From NCBI GenBank assembly GCA_963693285.1, contig OY848917.1, positions 33,181,245 to 33,245,244 on the forward strand: DNA of 64,000 nt, written 5' to 3'. Positions 11,300-23,547 of the stretch are shown here, one piece after another. Numbering within the stretch: position 1 is the first letter of the stretch; each line of letters starts with the position of its first letter. The position numbers were made by a program, and so were the translations under genes. Origin of the DNA: Xestospongia muta. Its lineage: Eukaryota; Porifera; Demospongiae; Haplosclerida; Petrosiidae. The notes under the pieces were generated by a model that worked only from the letters and a program-made list of their open reading frames with translations, did not search any database and was not told the origin of the DNA.

Positions 11300-12990
11300 C
11301 GTTATAGCAACACTTTCTTGACTTGACTGTGCTATTGTTATGATTTTGTATCAAAAGAGCTTTTTTATAGCAAATTGTTTAACAAAAATATAACAACAAA
11401 TACAAATATTTAGTCACCATAACAATAATAGTTTTGCTGTTTAAACAAATCTATGTTGTAAAAGTAACAACATAAAAGTTGTTGTCAAAAGGCTTAGCAA
11501 AAATCTATAGACCATCTAATACTTCTGGTTTCAAAGAATTAAAACTAAAATTTTACTAAAATAGCACACACATTATTTACTTAATTAATAACACCTACAA
11601 CATAGTACTATATAGTGATAAAGTTAGCACAGTGTATCCTTGTTAAAGGATCAGAGATTCACTCCAAATCTATAGTGAAGATAATATATTAATAAACACT
11701 TGATTAATACATCTTGTAAAGATGATTTATTAACTATGTGTATATACAACTACATACACTAACTATTAAAAAACATACAGAATTATTTGTTATGTCTGGA
11801 CCATATGTGACTAACACAACATGTGCACATGTTTGTGAGTGTCAATTGTCTTTCTATTATACTTTGTAGTTAAGATGAGAGATTGATTGTAGATTAGATT
11901 ATCACGAACAACTGGAAGATAAGAAGCAACATTTTACATGTATCTGTTGCTAAAAGACAATAAATATCTATCTTTACTATCATATATATCACTGTTTAGA
12001 GATATTTATGCATAAACAATTCCAATTATTAAAGCAAAAAGTACAATGTATAATTATTTACATTATTTTTCTAAATATTGTATGTTTTTATTATTTGTGT
12101 CAATGACATATTAAATAAAAGTTATTGTACTCAGTCAATGAGTCATATTATGAGTTATCATGTTATAAAAAGTTATGATTGCATAGAGCAAGCCTCTTAA
12201 ACTAAAAAGTACCTTATAACATTTCAGTTACACACATAGTACTATATGTCTTTGGCTTATCGTCCTTTATTGATTGTCAAAAAGATCCTATATGCATTGT
12301 TGATCATGTCAAAATGCCTTTTTTTCAAAATTGTACAAAAAGACAGTTTGAAAACCAAATCAGATACGATATAGTCTGGTTTTTGGCAAATAAAAGCTGA
12401 AAATGTAGCTTTTAACATTTTCATACCATTATGCATATACATAGCCAATTATTAAGTTTTTTCTAAAAAGCTTTCAAACAAAATAAAGGCAATATTATGT
12501 ATATTAACAATGAGCATATATATTTGTATTGAATTATATAACACATGTAGATATTAGAATTGGCTAAAAGCCATATATGCAAGGATTATGTCCATTGCAA
12601 AATCCTGAGCTGGCTATTTTTTATAATACATAGAAATCAATGACCTATTATATTATATAACATATGATGAGATTCATACTAACCTATTGCTCCATGTGAC
12701 TATCATATATATTATCTTAAAGTTTAAACCCATCAATTATAACTAAACCAATTAAATGTGTATCTATTAGGTTCTATTTTTGTAATATAGACCTGCTAAG
12801 TGGTCTATATGTCTCTCCCATTCAAAATATTATGACAGTGAATCTCATTAAGTGATTAAAATGTACTCTGTAATTATATAACTATACCTTGTTAATGTTA
12901 GAGAAATTTTAAATTATATAAAAATGATATGTGAGTAATATATTGTATTACAATCATTTTAAAGAGATCAATAGCTTTTAAAGATCTCTT
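11300..12990. repeat. Duplicated intergenic block (copy 1 of 3)
   Basis: It starts with cttgacttgactgtgctatt and is collinear with 21001-23200 and 31340-32330. All three lie on the 3' side of a gene of the SMB family (B, C, D), so they mark the boundaries of the roughly 10-kb tandem duplication unit. No gene was seen inside. Confidence 0.75.
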
Positions 12991-13198
12991 GTATCTTTTA
13001 CTACTTGCTGAAGTGGGCAGTCTTTCTTTCTTAAACACATACTTATGCATACATGCTTATCATTAATTAAATAATAATAATAAGCAATGATTGATCACAC
13101 CACTATAAATAATTATTATAGTGCATGTGCTACTTTTACCCTTTTATTTCATTTTCTGGTGAACACTGATATATGTTATTTACTATTCATTTGTCTTA

Positions 13199-16100
13199 CT
13201 ATTTTGAATAGCAACCAATATCAGCAATATCACTACAACAATCATTCCATTTGTGACAGTACTCATCACAATGGCATCCTTTATGGGAACATACAGGTGA
13301 TAGTGACAATTTACAACATCCAGAATAATTTAGATTAAGTGCCAGACATGACCCTATAGTAAACATATAAACAACATGAATTAATTTGTAGTACTCATTT
13401 ACCAAGTGGAGTAATAGTTGGTGTAGTTGATGGTTTGATTGTTGTGTCTATTGGAATAGCAACAGTTTGTGTAGTTGATGGTTTGTTTGTTGTGTCTTTT
13501 GGAGTAGCAACAGTTGGTGTAGTTGATGGTTTCATTGTTGTGTCTGCTGGAGTAGGAACAGTTGGTGTACTTGATGGTTTGATTGTTGTGTCTGCTGGAG
13601 TACGAACAGTTGGTGTAGTTGATGGTTGGATTGTTTTTCCTACATTAGAATGGTAATAAAATTAATGACCATTGTTACATTATGCAAATGATAATTATCA
13701 TCACATCAGTAATTGCATATTATAGTTATTAATGAATTTATTTAACACTAACACTATGTGTCTCACTGATAACGTTTGAATCTTCTCACTAAGGCTCAGT
13801 AATGTTAAGTTACTTTAAAGAAACAATACAGGAGTAATACAAGGACTGCACACTTGTATATACCAATATCAAGAAATATTGAATAACAATTATTAAAGCA
13901 TAAAGTATTTTGTACGTCTACATTATTATATATGTACTTTATAAATATTATTGTCATTGACATGTCAACAAAATGCTACTATATTCTTAACAATGAATCA
14001 AGTTTTAAGTTATCATATTACATGTGAAGCTAGTCATAGCAGGTCAATTATCAGAAATTAAATCACATAGAATAAATTTCCCAAAATGGGAAGTGTCTTA
14101 TAACATAACAAACAGGTTAGTAGAAAATTCTGTTATCAAAGTGTAAGTAATATTGCATGTCAACAGTTAATAAAATTCAGGTTCAGTTACATACAAACTG
14201 CTATACTTTATTTTCTTCTTGCCATTTTTGTGCAAAAATTGTAAAAATGACAGACACTTAACTTGTGTAGGCATTCTTATCATAAATTAAAAAATAATAA
14301 TGAATAATAGTCACCACACCAATATGAATAATTAATTAGATCCTAAATTATTTTGTTTGCTCTACGTTTGCCTTTATATTTCATTTTCTAGTGAACAATG
14401 ATGTATTGTATGAACTAATGAATTATCTTACTAGGTATATCAGTTGAAGTTGGTATTGGATAGCAACTTATATTAGCTATATCACTACAACAATCATTCC
14501 ATTTGTGACAGTATTTATCACAACTGCATTCTTCATTGGAACATACAGTTGACAATGACCAATCACAACATCCAGTATAACCAAGATTAAGTGCCAGACA
14601 TGAGCCTAAAATAGACATATAAACAATTTGATTTAGTTTGTAGCACTTATTTACCATGTGCAATAACAGTTGGTGTAGTTGATGGTGTGATTGTAGTGCC
14701 TACATTAGAATGATAATATAAATTAATGACAATTGTTATATTATGCAAGTTATAATTATCATCACATCAGTAATTGCATATTATAACTATCAATAAATTT
14801 CTTTAACTCTAACAGAAATCACTATGATTATGTGTTTCAATGATAATGTTTGAATCTTCTTACTAAAGCTCAGTAAAGTTAAGTTACTTTAAAGAAACAA
14901 TACAGGAGTAATACAAGGACTGCACACTTGTAGCAATATCAAGAAATATTGAATAACAATTAGTAAAGCATAAAGTATTATGTATATCTACATTATTATA
15001 TATGTACTTTATAAATATTATTGTCATTGACATGTCAAAAAATGCTACTATATTCTTAACAATGAGTCAAGATTTGAGTTATCATATTACATGTGAAGCT
15101 ACTCATAGGTCACTTATCAGAAATTATATCACATAGAATAAATTTGCCAAATTAGGAAGTGTCTTATAACATAACAAACAGGTTAGTAGAAAACTCTGTT
15201 ATAAAAGTGTAAGCAATATTGCATGTCAACAGTTAATAAAAGTCATGTTCAGTTACATACAAACTGCTATACTTTATTTTCTTCTTGGTCTTATTGTGCA
15301 AAAATTGTCAAAATGACAGACATTTTGCTTGTTTAGGCATTCTTATCATAAATTAAAAATAATAATGAATAATAATCACCACACCAATATGAATAATTAA
15401 TTAGATCCTAAATTATTGTGTATACTCTATTTTTGCCATTTATATTTTATTTTCTAGCGAACAATGATGTATTGTATGAACTAATGATTTGTCATACTAG
15501 GTATTGGATAGCAACTTATATTAGCTATATCACTACAACAATCATTCCATTTGTGACAGTATATATCACAACTGCATTCTTTATTGGAGCATACAGGTGA
15601 CAATGACCAATCACAACATCCACTATAACCAAGATTAAGTGCCAGACATGAACCTAAAATGAACATATAAACAACTTGATTTAGTTTGTAGCACTTATTT
15701 ACCATGTGCAATAACAGTTGGTGTAGTTGATGGTTTCATTGTTATGTCTGTTGGAGTAACAGTTGTTGTAGTTGATGGTTTGATTGGTGTGTCTGTTGGT
15801 GTAGCAACAGTTGGTGTAGTTGATGGTTTCGTTGTTGTGTCTGCTGGAGTAACAGTTGTTGTAGTTGATGGTTTGATTGGTGTGACTGTTGGAGTAGCAA
15901 CAGTTAATGTAGTTGATGGATTGAATGTTGGGTCTAATATACGAATAGTAAAAAAATAATATAAAGAGATAATTATCACTTCAGTAATTGTATATTTTCA
16001 CTACTTAATTATATAAAGTCATAGAAAAATTTTCTAAATCAGAATTGTCTGAACTAAAGTTCATATTGTGCTACTACAATAAATAGGAAACGACTCACTA

Positions 16101-17437
16101 GTTACTACACTATTTGAGACCAATCATCTCTCAAAAGATGATACAACTTACTTTTGTGGTCTGTCTTTAACAGAAATTACTAGTTTTTGTGACCTTTTTC
16201 AGAAAATTTTGAGCTTTATGTGATTATTATCGTACAGTTCATACTTCAAACTTTCAATTAGTATATGCATAAAAATAATAAATGGTACTGCAGAGGAGTC
16301 ACAATATTAGAAACATTGAGCTTTTCTTCATTGAATTCTATAGTAAACTGTTTAACAATAAGACTGGAAGGTACACATGAAAAGGTCTATTAGACTATAT
16401 ATCACATTAATAAAACTATATTAACCTAGGTTTGGTTAAAACTATATGAATTTTTAAATCTACATCTAGTATTATTGTTATTAAGTATTATTGCAATGTA
16501 AATCATTGTTTTAATTGAGAATATCTCTAACACTTTACTAGCTTAGTAGTAACAATTGCAAAGAAAAGTATATGTAGTAATATAGACAACTTACCAGTAC
16601 AATTAGTACCCATATATCTAGTACCACTGCAATTACATATGTAATTATCAGGGGTAGATAACAATATACATGTTCCTTCATTCTGACAAGGTTTATCTTG
16701 TAGACAGATATCAATTAGATTACATCCATTACATGTAGTATTAGCGACTTCACCAGGACCACAGGTATAGTTACATTCTATATATTATAGGATCAATGTA
16801 TTAACTACATATATTACTTTACTTACCACATGTAAAGTTGGTATTAGCACTAGCAACATAGTTAGTTGGACATAATGTAGTACACATATTATCAAGATCA
16901 AAAAATGGACAACAGTCATTACTAGATGATACACAACTTCCTTGTCCCATATTCCTGCAGGTTGCACTACACTCTATTTATATGTTATTAATAATATCAA
17001 TAATAATATCCCATTAACTTACCTGAACAATGGTGAGAATCACCAAGAAGATTTTCAGGTACACAAGTAAAACAATCTCTTCTTTCCGTTGAATTGAAGG
17101 GAGGAGTATCAAAACCATTATTAGTTACTGCACTCCATGTACCACTTGAACACTCTAACTGAAAGTGTTGTGTTTGTTGAGGTTGTCCACTGTTAGGAGT
17201 AAATGTAGCTATAATAGATACTCTACGATAAGTATCTTTAGTTGATCCTTGAGCAAGACAAGTATACTGATATGATGATATATTAGGAGCATATGATCCT
17301 GCTCCATCTGCTATATCAAGTAATGGATCCAACTCCCTCTCTATATCAGCTATTGTAGGGAGAGAACATGATTGTCCAGTAGCTAATGGCAGTATTACTA
17401 TCAGTACAACTGTTAAGAACAGAGGTATCTTCATCAC
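13199..17437 (-). CDS. Gene B: secreted Cys-rich / EGF / (Pro-Thr stalk - SMB) x3 protein, 580 residues
   Basis: Nine exons: 17437-17023, 16973-16827, 16777-16595, 15933-15703, 15653-15498, 14699-14655, 14605-14432, 13639-13403 and 13353-13199. They sum to 1743 nt, a complete frame. Exon 1 gives a signal peptide (MMKIPLFLTVVLIVILPLA) and a domain I do not recognise, ending RRDCFTCVPENLLGDSHHC. Exon 2 is Cys-rich (NDCC, then CPTNY, then NFTC). Exon 3 is an EGF-like module (DICLQDKPCQNEGTC, then NCT). Then come three pairs of Pro/Thr-rich linker (77, 15 and 79 codons) and SMB domain with the CDxYCHKWNDCCSD core. The last SMB exon ends CYSK-stop. All internal exons are phase 1-1. It is probably an extracellular multi-SMB adhesive protein. 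Upstream sequence shared with the paralogues is split by a MITE at 17580. Confidence 0.78.
15704..16594 (-). other. Gene B intron 3 and start of the Pro/Thr exon
   Basis: The intron is about 660 nt between the EGF exon and the first Pro/Thr exon (15933-15703). Unlike genes C-F, it lacks the small hydrophobic reading-frame repeat described at 48806-48994. No other exon was seen. Confidence 0.5.
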
Positions 17438-17573
17438 TCTGCTTGATTGAAAAGCACTAAGTTTAAAGTAAAGAACCTCGATAAAAAGATTTTATTAGTT
17501 ATTATTCAGTTATTAATAATAACTAAACTGCTGATACAGCAAGTAGGTATGGTCACTTGCAGAAGACTATGTA
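17438..17573 (-). promoter_or_regulatory. Conserved upstream block of gene B
   Basis: The block just upstream of the start codon (caaagcactaagtttaaa, gaacctcg, cagcaagtaggtatggtcac on the plus strand) is shared with genes C, D, E and F (about 28240-28400, 37462-37640, 45149-45330 and 50676-50860). Conservation outside coding sequence across five paralogues fits a core promoter and 5' UTR, though recent duplication alone could explain it. In gene B it is cut by the element at 17580-17814. Confidence 0.45.
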
Positions 17574-17579
17574 ATTGCT

Positions 17580-17814
17580 ACAGGGAAGCCGAAGGCGGGC
17601 ATCCATTTCTACTTCGAATTTCATATACTCTACTTTGTAGTTTTCCAAAAATATTCCAATTCCAACTCTATTTTCCATCCTTCGATGGAATATTAAAATC
17701 CTATAGCCCCACCCTAACCGGAAACATGTCGCTTCGCTCCATTCGCTACTTGCTTCACTTCATTTATCGATAGAAAGTAGAATTGGAATTGGATGTCCGC
17801 CTTCGGCTTCTGTA
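17580..17814. mobile_element. hAT-like MITE with 7-bp duplicated flank
   Basis: Terminal inverted repeats: left ACAGGGAAGCCGAAGGCGGG, right complement ACAGAAGCCGAAGGCGGACA. The interior is about 230 bp and non-coding. AATTGCT flanks both sides (17573-17579 and 17815-17821), suggesting a 7-8 bp target-site duplication, as for hAT elements. The paralogous upstream regions of genes C-F lack it. A related element lies at 30183-30530. Confidence 0.72.
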
Positions 17815-18180
17815 AATTGCTTATTAACTAATAATGTAGATCTATGTGAAATTGGCTGTAATGTTAGTCTGAGGGATACCTTTTGCTGCCGAAAAAATCT
17901 AGAGGATACAGTATATATTTTAATTTGATTGATAGAAGGCATGGTCCTAGCACTAAGATATGACTTTTTGGTAGAACCATTTTTATAATGAGATGTCTCA
18001 AGAGCATTAGTTAGTCTACTAACTGACTCATAGTTCCCACAAAGTTAGTATTAAAACTCTCATACTGGTTAGTAATAGACATATCGATAGTTTCCATTCA
18101 TTCAATTATCCATCTATATATCATTCTATTATAACCTCAATAACTCATCCAAATAGCCAGATTTATCAGTCATAAGTCAC

Positions 18181-18535
18181 AAGCAAATATTCCTGGTGTA
18201 GGTGCTTCACCACATGTGTGTCCAGAATAGACAGCAATTGGTTTGTTTGAAATGACTTTTGAGCCTGTTAGATCATTTGGTAAATCAATCGAAAATGTTT
18301 GGAGATAGTTCAGTTGAATTTTTTGCAGAATTCCACATTTATCATGATATGAATACCAGTGAGGCTCAGATCATGAGGGATAGTTATATTAACTGTAAGA
18401 GTTATAGTAATAATAGTAGCATTGTTGGCAGATTCAATGATGAGAGTACTAGAAGAACCAGCAGTATTACTTCCTGTGGAAATGGCATAGTAAACATATT
18501 CATTGACAGGATATCCCCAGGTATATGGAATCCTA
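18181..18535 (-). pseudogene. Fragment of the gene-A IgGFc-binding-like exon
   Basis: The minus strand matches about 120 codons of gene A exon 2 (region 3900-4240): GYPVNEYVYYAISTG, then NITIPHDLSPTGIHI, then DLTGSKVISNKPIAVYSGHT and CGEAPTPG. There are frameshifts, and no start, splice site or flanking exon. Similar pieces lie at 28.4, 29.8, 37.8, 42.1, 47.5 and 51.1-51.6 kb, always upstream of a family head exon. Confidence 0.75.
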
Positions 18536-18559
18536 GGACAGTGTCATAGCAATTTTTGT

Positions 18560-18812
18560 CCTGCCGAAAGTTTGTCTTAGGATAAAAATTATCTGTTATT
18601 TTTTATCCCATTAGATAAAATTTATCAAATAATTTTTATCCTAGGACAAAAAATATCAGAATTTTTTTATACTACTGACAACAAATTTATCCTAGGACAT
18701 AAATAACTTGCTGTGAGTTTTTTATCCTAGGATAAAACTTCTCAAGCAATTTTTTATCCTAGGATAAAATTTGTCATAATACTTTTTAACCTAGGATAAA
18801 ATTTCTCAAGAT
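18560..18812. repeat. Tandem array of TTTATCCTAGGATAAA palindromes
   Basis: Five CCTAGG-centred sites at 18640, 18691, 18726, 18759 and 18790, spaced 31-51 bp, plus degenerate ones at about 18575 and 18605. Each can form a short hairpin. It adjoins the Ginger-like element and may be its terminal or subterminal region, or an independent satellite. Confidence 0.8.
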
Positions 18813-18954
18813 AACTATAGTCGAATAATGTAAATTTCTCTTAAGTTAAGAAGATATTCTGAATACATTTTGTCTTAAAGTAGTAACACAACTATTACAA
18901 AGAAAATAAAGTCCACAGAAACTGTTCAAAAATAACTAGGACAAAAAAATAAGG

Positions 18955-19200
18955 GTTGCAACTGTTGCAATACCAATGTGCAAATTTATTGTCACACATT
19001 ACAATTGGTACATTCACACATAAATCCATATGATACCAGTCTTCACATTTGATCATTTCTCCTAATTCAGGCATTCTGCACAAACAATATATGGAATATA
19101 TAAATGTAGCTGAGACTTTAGTGATTTTTCTTCCAATCCTTCTAGTTGGAAAGTCTTTAAACCTGTCTTCGGACAGATATAAATGCAAATAACTTCTCAT
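18955..19200 (-). pseudogene. PHD-finger fragment of the Ginger-like element
   Basis: The translation contains YCLCRMPELGEMIKCEDWYH, then a Cys-poor stretch with FAHWYC and CNPYF. The C-x-C, Cys-(3)-WYH and WYC-x-x-C pattern is that of a PHD finger, a histone-tail reader. The stretch lies in frame 19200-18895 with a stop at its end. One Cys pair is unclear, so it may be decayed. Confidence 0.6.
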
Positions 19201-19224
19201 TTTCTTTGGTCAAAGATGTATCAA

Positions 19225-19865
19225 CTAGGATCATCTTCCTTGGCTAGAATTGAGATAAATGCGAGAGCAAACAGCCCACAATTAGCTAATTCCAGCTTGC
19301 GATTGACAATAACAATACCTATATAAGTAAACAACAAAATCAATAATAAGTAACCGTGCAAATGTTCATACTTGAGAGTGACTTCTTTCTTTTGTATTGG
19401 AAGACACAAAATGGCAGATATTTGTCTTTTTATAAGACTCTCAGTTAGAGCAGGCCTCATACTATCATAAACATTGGCCTCACCTAACTTACAACCAATA
19501 GTTGAACTAGCAACACAATGGCCACGTCCATTATGTAAGACCTGATGTTATTAATTGAAAGCCAATGTCAGGCCTAAATTTGTATTTTGAAAGCCACAGA
19601 CGTGTGGATGACCTTGAAGTATTAGGTTTTGGGCTGCGTTCACAAGCTTGTCATTTAGCCAGTCTCCACTTGTCAGAATATGCTCATCATATTTAGACAA
19701 TCCATCCACCCATTCCTCTTGTGTATGTGGAGTAGACAGAAGAACTTCTAAATCCACAATTTCATCTGTGAAAGTTGGTAATTCAGATGTTTGTTTCTCT
19801 CGTCGCTTAGTCCTTAATTTACAAGATAGCCCTTTGGCGAAGACATTGACTTTTGAAGGGAGCAC
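19225..19865 (-). pseudogene. Ulp1-like (C48-type) cysteine protease fragment
   Basis: 19865-19551 encodes SGDWLNDKLVNAAQNLILQG, the WLND-type N-terminal motif of Ulp1-like proteases found in transposons. The next stretch (19549-19380) reads LHNGRGHCVASSTIGCKLGE then ANVYDS, giving the catalytic His and Asp. 19300-19221 carries NCGLFALAFISILAK, the catalytic Cys motif. A frame change is needed just before the Cys motif, where QSQAGI is readable in another frame. All three catalytic regions are recognisable, but the frame is broken or needs introns. Confidence 0.65.
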
Positions 19866-20533
19866 TGTTTAAATCAGAGAAACACAATGTAAGATGCTTT
19901 ATATTTTGTTACTTAAACTTAACAGGTTCAGAGCCCAGAGCTGAATTGATACAATTTGGATCAGGATCAGGATGAGGCCTTTTTCTTGAGAAGAGGAGGA
20001 GCTGTTTGAATACTTTCATGTGCAGAATGTGTCAGCTAAACTTGAGATAGATTTAGCTTTTTTATTGGAGAAAGAGAATGACATCCAATTGGAATGAAAA
20101 CAGGATTAAAACCAGCTTCTTCATTCATTGAGCTATAGAATAAGACTTCAGTATTATGGAACTGGATGAAGGCTTTGTTAAATTCAGGGAAGACTTGTGA
20201 ATTTTGTTGACTATCAATTACAGTTTGAGGGGAAGACTAATAATAGCATAATAGGAGACAGGACATTGACGTCAAAAAAAAGACATAATAGGTGATTCGG
20301 AGCGATGGAAGTTTCCATGAAAGTGTAATAACTTGACAGTCGATTAGGAAACAACAATAAAACTATCTTTAGAAATAAATATACAGATATAGATATAACC
20401 ACAAAGCAAAGGAATCCAACCAACAATAACGAAAGATAACAACAAAACTCTAACTGAACAATAGTACATGAGACCACTGCTTAAATATGAAATATGTCAC
20501 AAATTAATAAACCATGACATTATAATATAGTTA

Positions 20534-21000
20534 TTACAGAAAGGATGAAGACTGGACATAACAAGAAGATAAGGACTGCAAATGTTGTGAGTTACCATCC
20601 TTTAATAGACACTGAGGTTGTTGTGAATGATCATCTCTACTTGATGGAGACTGAGATTGTTGTGGCGTACTGTGATTTGATGACTTAAGTGAAGATTGAA
20701 GCTTTGAATTGTTGTCAGAAGACACAAGATAAGGCTTTAAATGGATACCATGGATTCGTGTTATTAGTTTCCCATCTACCAGGTTCTTCAAGGAAAAGAA
20801 ACCTTTGCCAGCATCTTTAGTAACTTCAAAAGGACCAAGAGTCTAAACACCCTCCTGCTCGTTGTTTTCTTCAAAAATCTTTCTTAAGAACCTTTGTTCC
20901 AATATGAAACTTTGGTGGATTGCTATGTTTTCTGTCGTAAATATTTTTCTGCTTCTCCTGTGCTATTTTGATGTTTTCTGTTACATTTTCAAGCACTACC
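20534..21000 (-). pseudogene. Integrase C-terminal (GPY/F) fragment
   Basis: Minus strand: NIKIAQEKQKNIYDRKHSNP then PKFHIGTKVL, a stop and frameshift, then LGPFEVTKDAGKGFFSLKN (20838-20780) and RIHGIHLKPYLVSS. The GPF motif and the HLKPY ending are characteristic of Ty3/gypsy and Ginger integrase C-termini. A Ser/Gln-rich tail follows to 20534. Confidence 0.7.
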
Positions 21001-23200
21001 TTGACTTAACTGTGCTATTGCTATGATTTTGTATCAAAACACCATTTCAACAGCAAGTTGTTAAAAAAACACAATAATAAGAAATACAAAACAATTAATT
21101 ACTATAACAAAATAATAGTTTTGCTGTTGTCAAAAGCAAAAAATGTTAGCATCATTTATCTATAATACTTCTAATTTCAAAAATGTAAAAAAATATTTTA
21201 CTAAAAATAGCACACACATTATTTACATAATTAATAACACCTACAACACAGTACTACATAGTGATGAAACTAGGACAGTGTATCACTTGTTAGAAGGATT
21301 GGAGATTCACTCCAAATCTATAGTGAAAATAACATATTAATAAACACTTGATAATTAATATATCTTGTGAAGATGATTCATTATCTATGTGTATATAAAA
21401 CTATTTCATACACTGACTATTAGAAAAACACTGTTAATTCAAATACAAATATATTTGTTATTGACTATACTATATGTGACTAACACAACATGTGCACATG
21501 TTTGTGACATTTTGTAAGTGTCAAATTTCTTTCTACTATACTTCATAGTTACTATATATTTTGTTCATTGATACAGTATAAAAAGAATTCAACATACAAA
21601 GTGTTAAATCTTCAAAAGAACTTAAATATTAACTGATAAAAGCAAACATTACACATGTTAGTTGCTGGATTAGATTTTAAGTTCTAATAAAAGTTTTTAA
21701 AAACTAGTATCATCTCAAACTGATAGATTATTATAATGGTTCACACAAAAGTTAAAACCATGTTAAAGAGTTTCCCACCTTTGAAGAATAAAATGATTTT
21801 ACTATTTTACTGTTTGCCTACAAATAAATTTCTCAAACAGCCAATTCTTTTTTTGAATTGCTATATAGAATAAAATTACATTTACTTGCTAGGGAAACTA
21901 TACTAATCAAAGTAATAAAAGTTGTATGTAATGGTAATATAAGGATATCTCAAGGAAATGTCAGAGATAGTTGTGAGAATCTGACAAAACATCAGAGCAA
22001 ATGGCAAGCCTGATACAATAATGATGCATAATTTCAAAATTTAAAAATAAACACGAACTTTAAACTTTATTTTGGCTTAGCAAGAATAATGAAAAATGGT
22101 GAGGATAATATCTATGTTAGAGCAAAAATATTATCAACTATGAGACTATCATGAACAACTGGAAGGTAAAAAGTAATATTTTATATGTATACGTTACTAA
22201 AAGACAATAAATATCTATATTTGCAATCATATATATCATTGTTTAGAGGTATTTATGCATAAATAACACACGCCAATGAGAAAATGAGTAGAAGATAACC
22301 TCCAGACAACTAACTATATGCCCTAAGTTGTATCCCTTTTAAAAACTTGAATTGGTAAGTTTTAATCATGCATATAGAATAATGATCTGTGATAGATTAT
22401 AGAACCTGTTATGATATTCATGATAACCTACTCCTTCACATGTCCACCATGCAATGTTCTTTATAAATGTTTTGCAGGTTTATATTGCCCATGGGCCATC
22501 AATAATGACAAAAAATATTTGACTTATACAAGCTAACAATAAATTAAATTAATCCAAACAGCAAGTGCTGTAATGATGAGCAGGACTAATAACGCTCGAA
22601 GCTTCTTGCTAAAGCTAAATAATGCTACATTTTTGTAAAGGACCAATACAGGACTAATACAAGGGCAACAATGAGCAACAAGATCATTCAATATTGAACA
22701 AAAAGTAGTACATTTACTAAAGCACATAAAGTACAATTTATATTTACATTATTTTCTAAATAATGTGCTTTTTTGATATTAGTGTCAATGACATATTAAA
22801 TGAAAGTTGTTGTACTCAGTCAATGAATCATGTTATAAATGAAGCCAGTCACTTTATTGTATGTATTGTTTTAAAATCTCATTTATATCATTAGGTCACT
22901 TATTAGAAGTTATGATTGCATAGGGCATGTTTCTTTGAACTAAGAAGTTTAAATTCAAAAGGTTTGGACTGTGAATCTTATTAAGTGATTACAAATGTAC
23001 TCTATAATTATAAAACTATACCTTGTGAATTGCTAGAAAAATTTTAAATTATGTAAAATGGTATGTGAATAATATATTGTATTATAATCATTTTAAAAGA
23101 ATCAGTAGCTTTTGAAGTTCTCATGACTTCTTTGCTACTTGCTGAAGTGGGTAGTGTTTCTTTTTTAGACACATACTTGTGTATGCATGCTTATCATTAA
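21001..23200. repeat. Duplicated intergenic block (copy 2 of 3)
   Basis: Collinear with 11300-12990 and 31340-32330. It lies between the Ginger-like element and gene C. Bases 22960-23400 repeat parts of 12840-13100, and a second internal copy lies at 23240-23400. No supported gene. Confidence 0.7.
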
Positions 23201-23409
23201 TTAAATAATAATAATAAGCAATGATTGATTATGCCACTATAAATAATTGATTAGATTCTATGTTCAATGGCTTTTGAAGTTCTCTTGTATGTTTTGCTAC
23301 TTGCTGAAGTGGGCAGTCTTTCCTTTTTAGATACATACTTATGGATGCATCCTTATCATAAATTAAATAATAATAAAAAACAATGATTGATCATACCACT
23401 ATGAAAACT

Positions 23410-23466
23410 ATTTAGATCTAAGCATCTAATTAATTATTAATTAATTATTAATTAATTATTAATATA
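23410..23466. repeat. ATTAATTA simple repeat
   Basis: Short ATTAATTATTAATTAATTATT tract just 3' of gene C. Confidence 0.85.
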
Positions 23467-23547
23467 GTGCATGTGCTACTTTTGCCCTTTTATTTCATTT
23501 TCTAGTGAACACAGATGTATTTCATTAACTACTGATTAATCTTACCA

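Larger units (their letters stand above)
18895..21000 (-). mobile_element. Decayed Ginger-like DNA transposon, 3' part
   Basis: Minus strand, in order: integrase C-terminus with a GPY/F motif (about 20990-20700), an Ulp1-like Cys protease (about 19865-19225) and a PHD finger (about 19110-18955). As I recall the literature, this set of accessory domains fits Ginger1-type transposons, whose transposase is related to LTR-retrotransposon integrases. The catalytic DDE core is missing, because the homology ends at 21000 against the duplicated intergenic block. Frameshifts and stops separate the domains. Terminal repeats were not identified. Confidence 0.6.

Noticed and set aside
19648..19872. Plus-strand frame opposite the Ulp1-like region
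   Set aside because: Antisense shadow; the minus strand carries the recognisable protease motifs.
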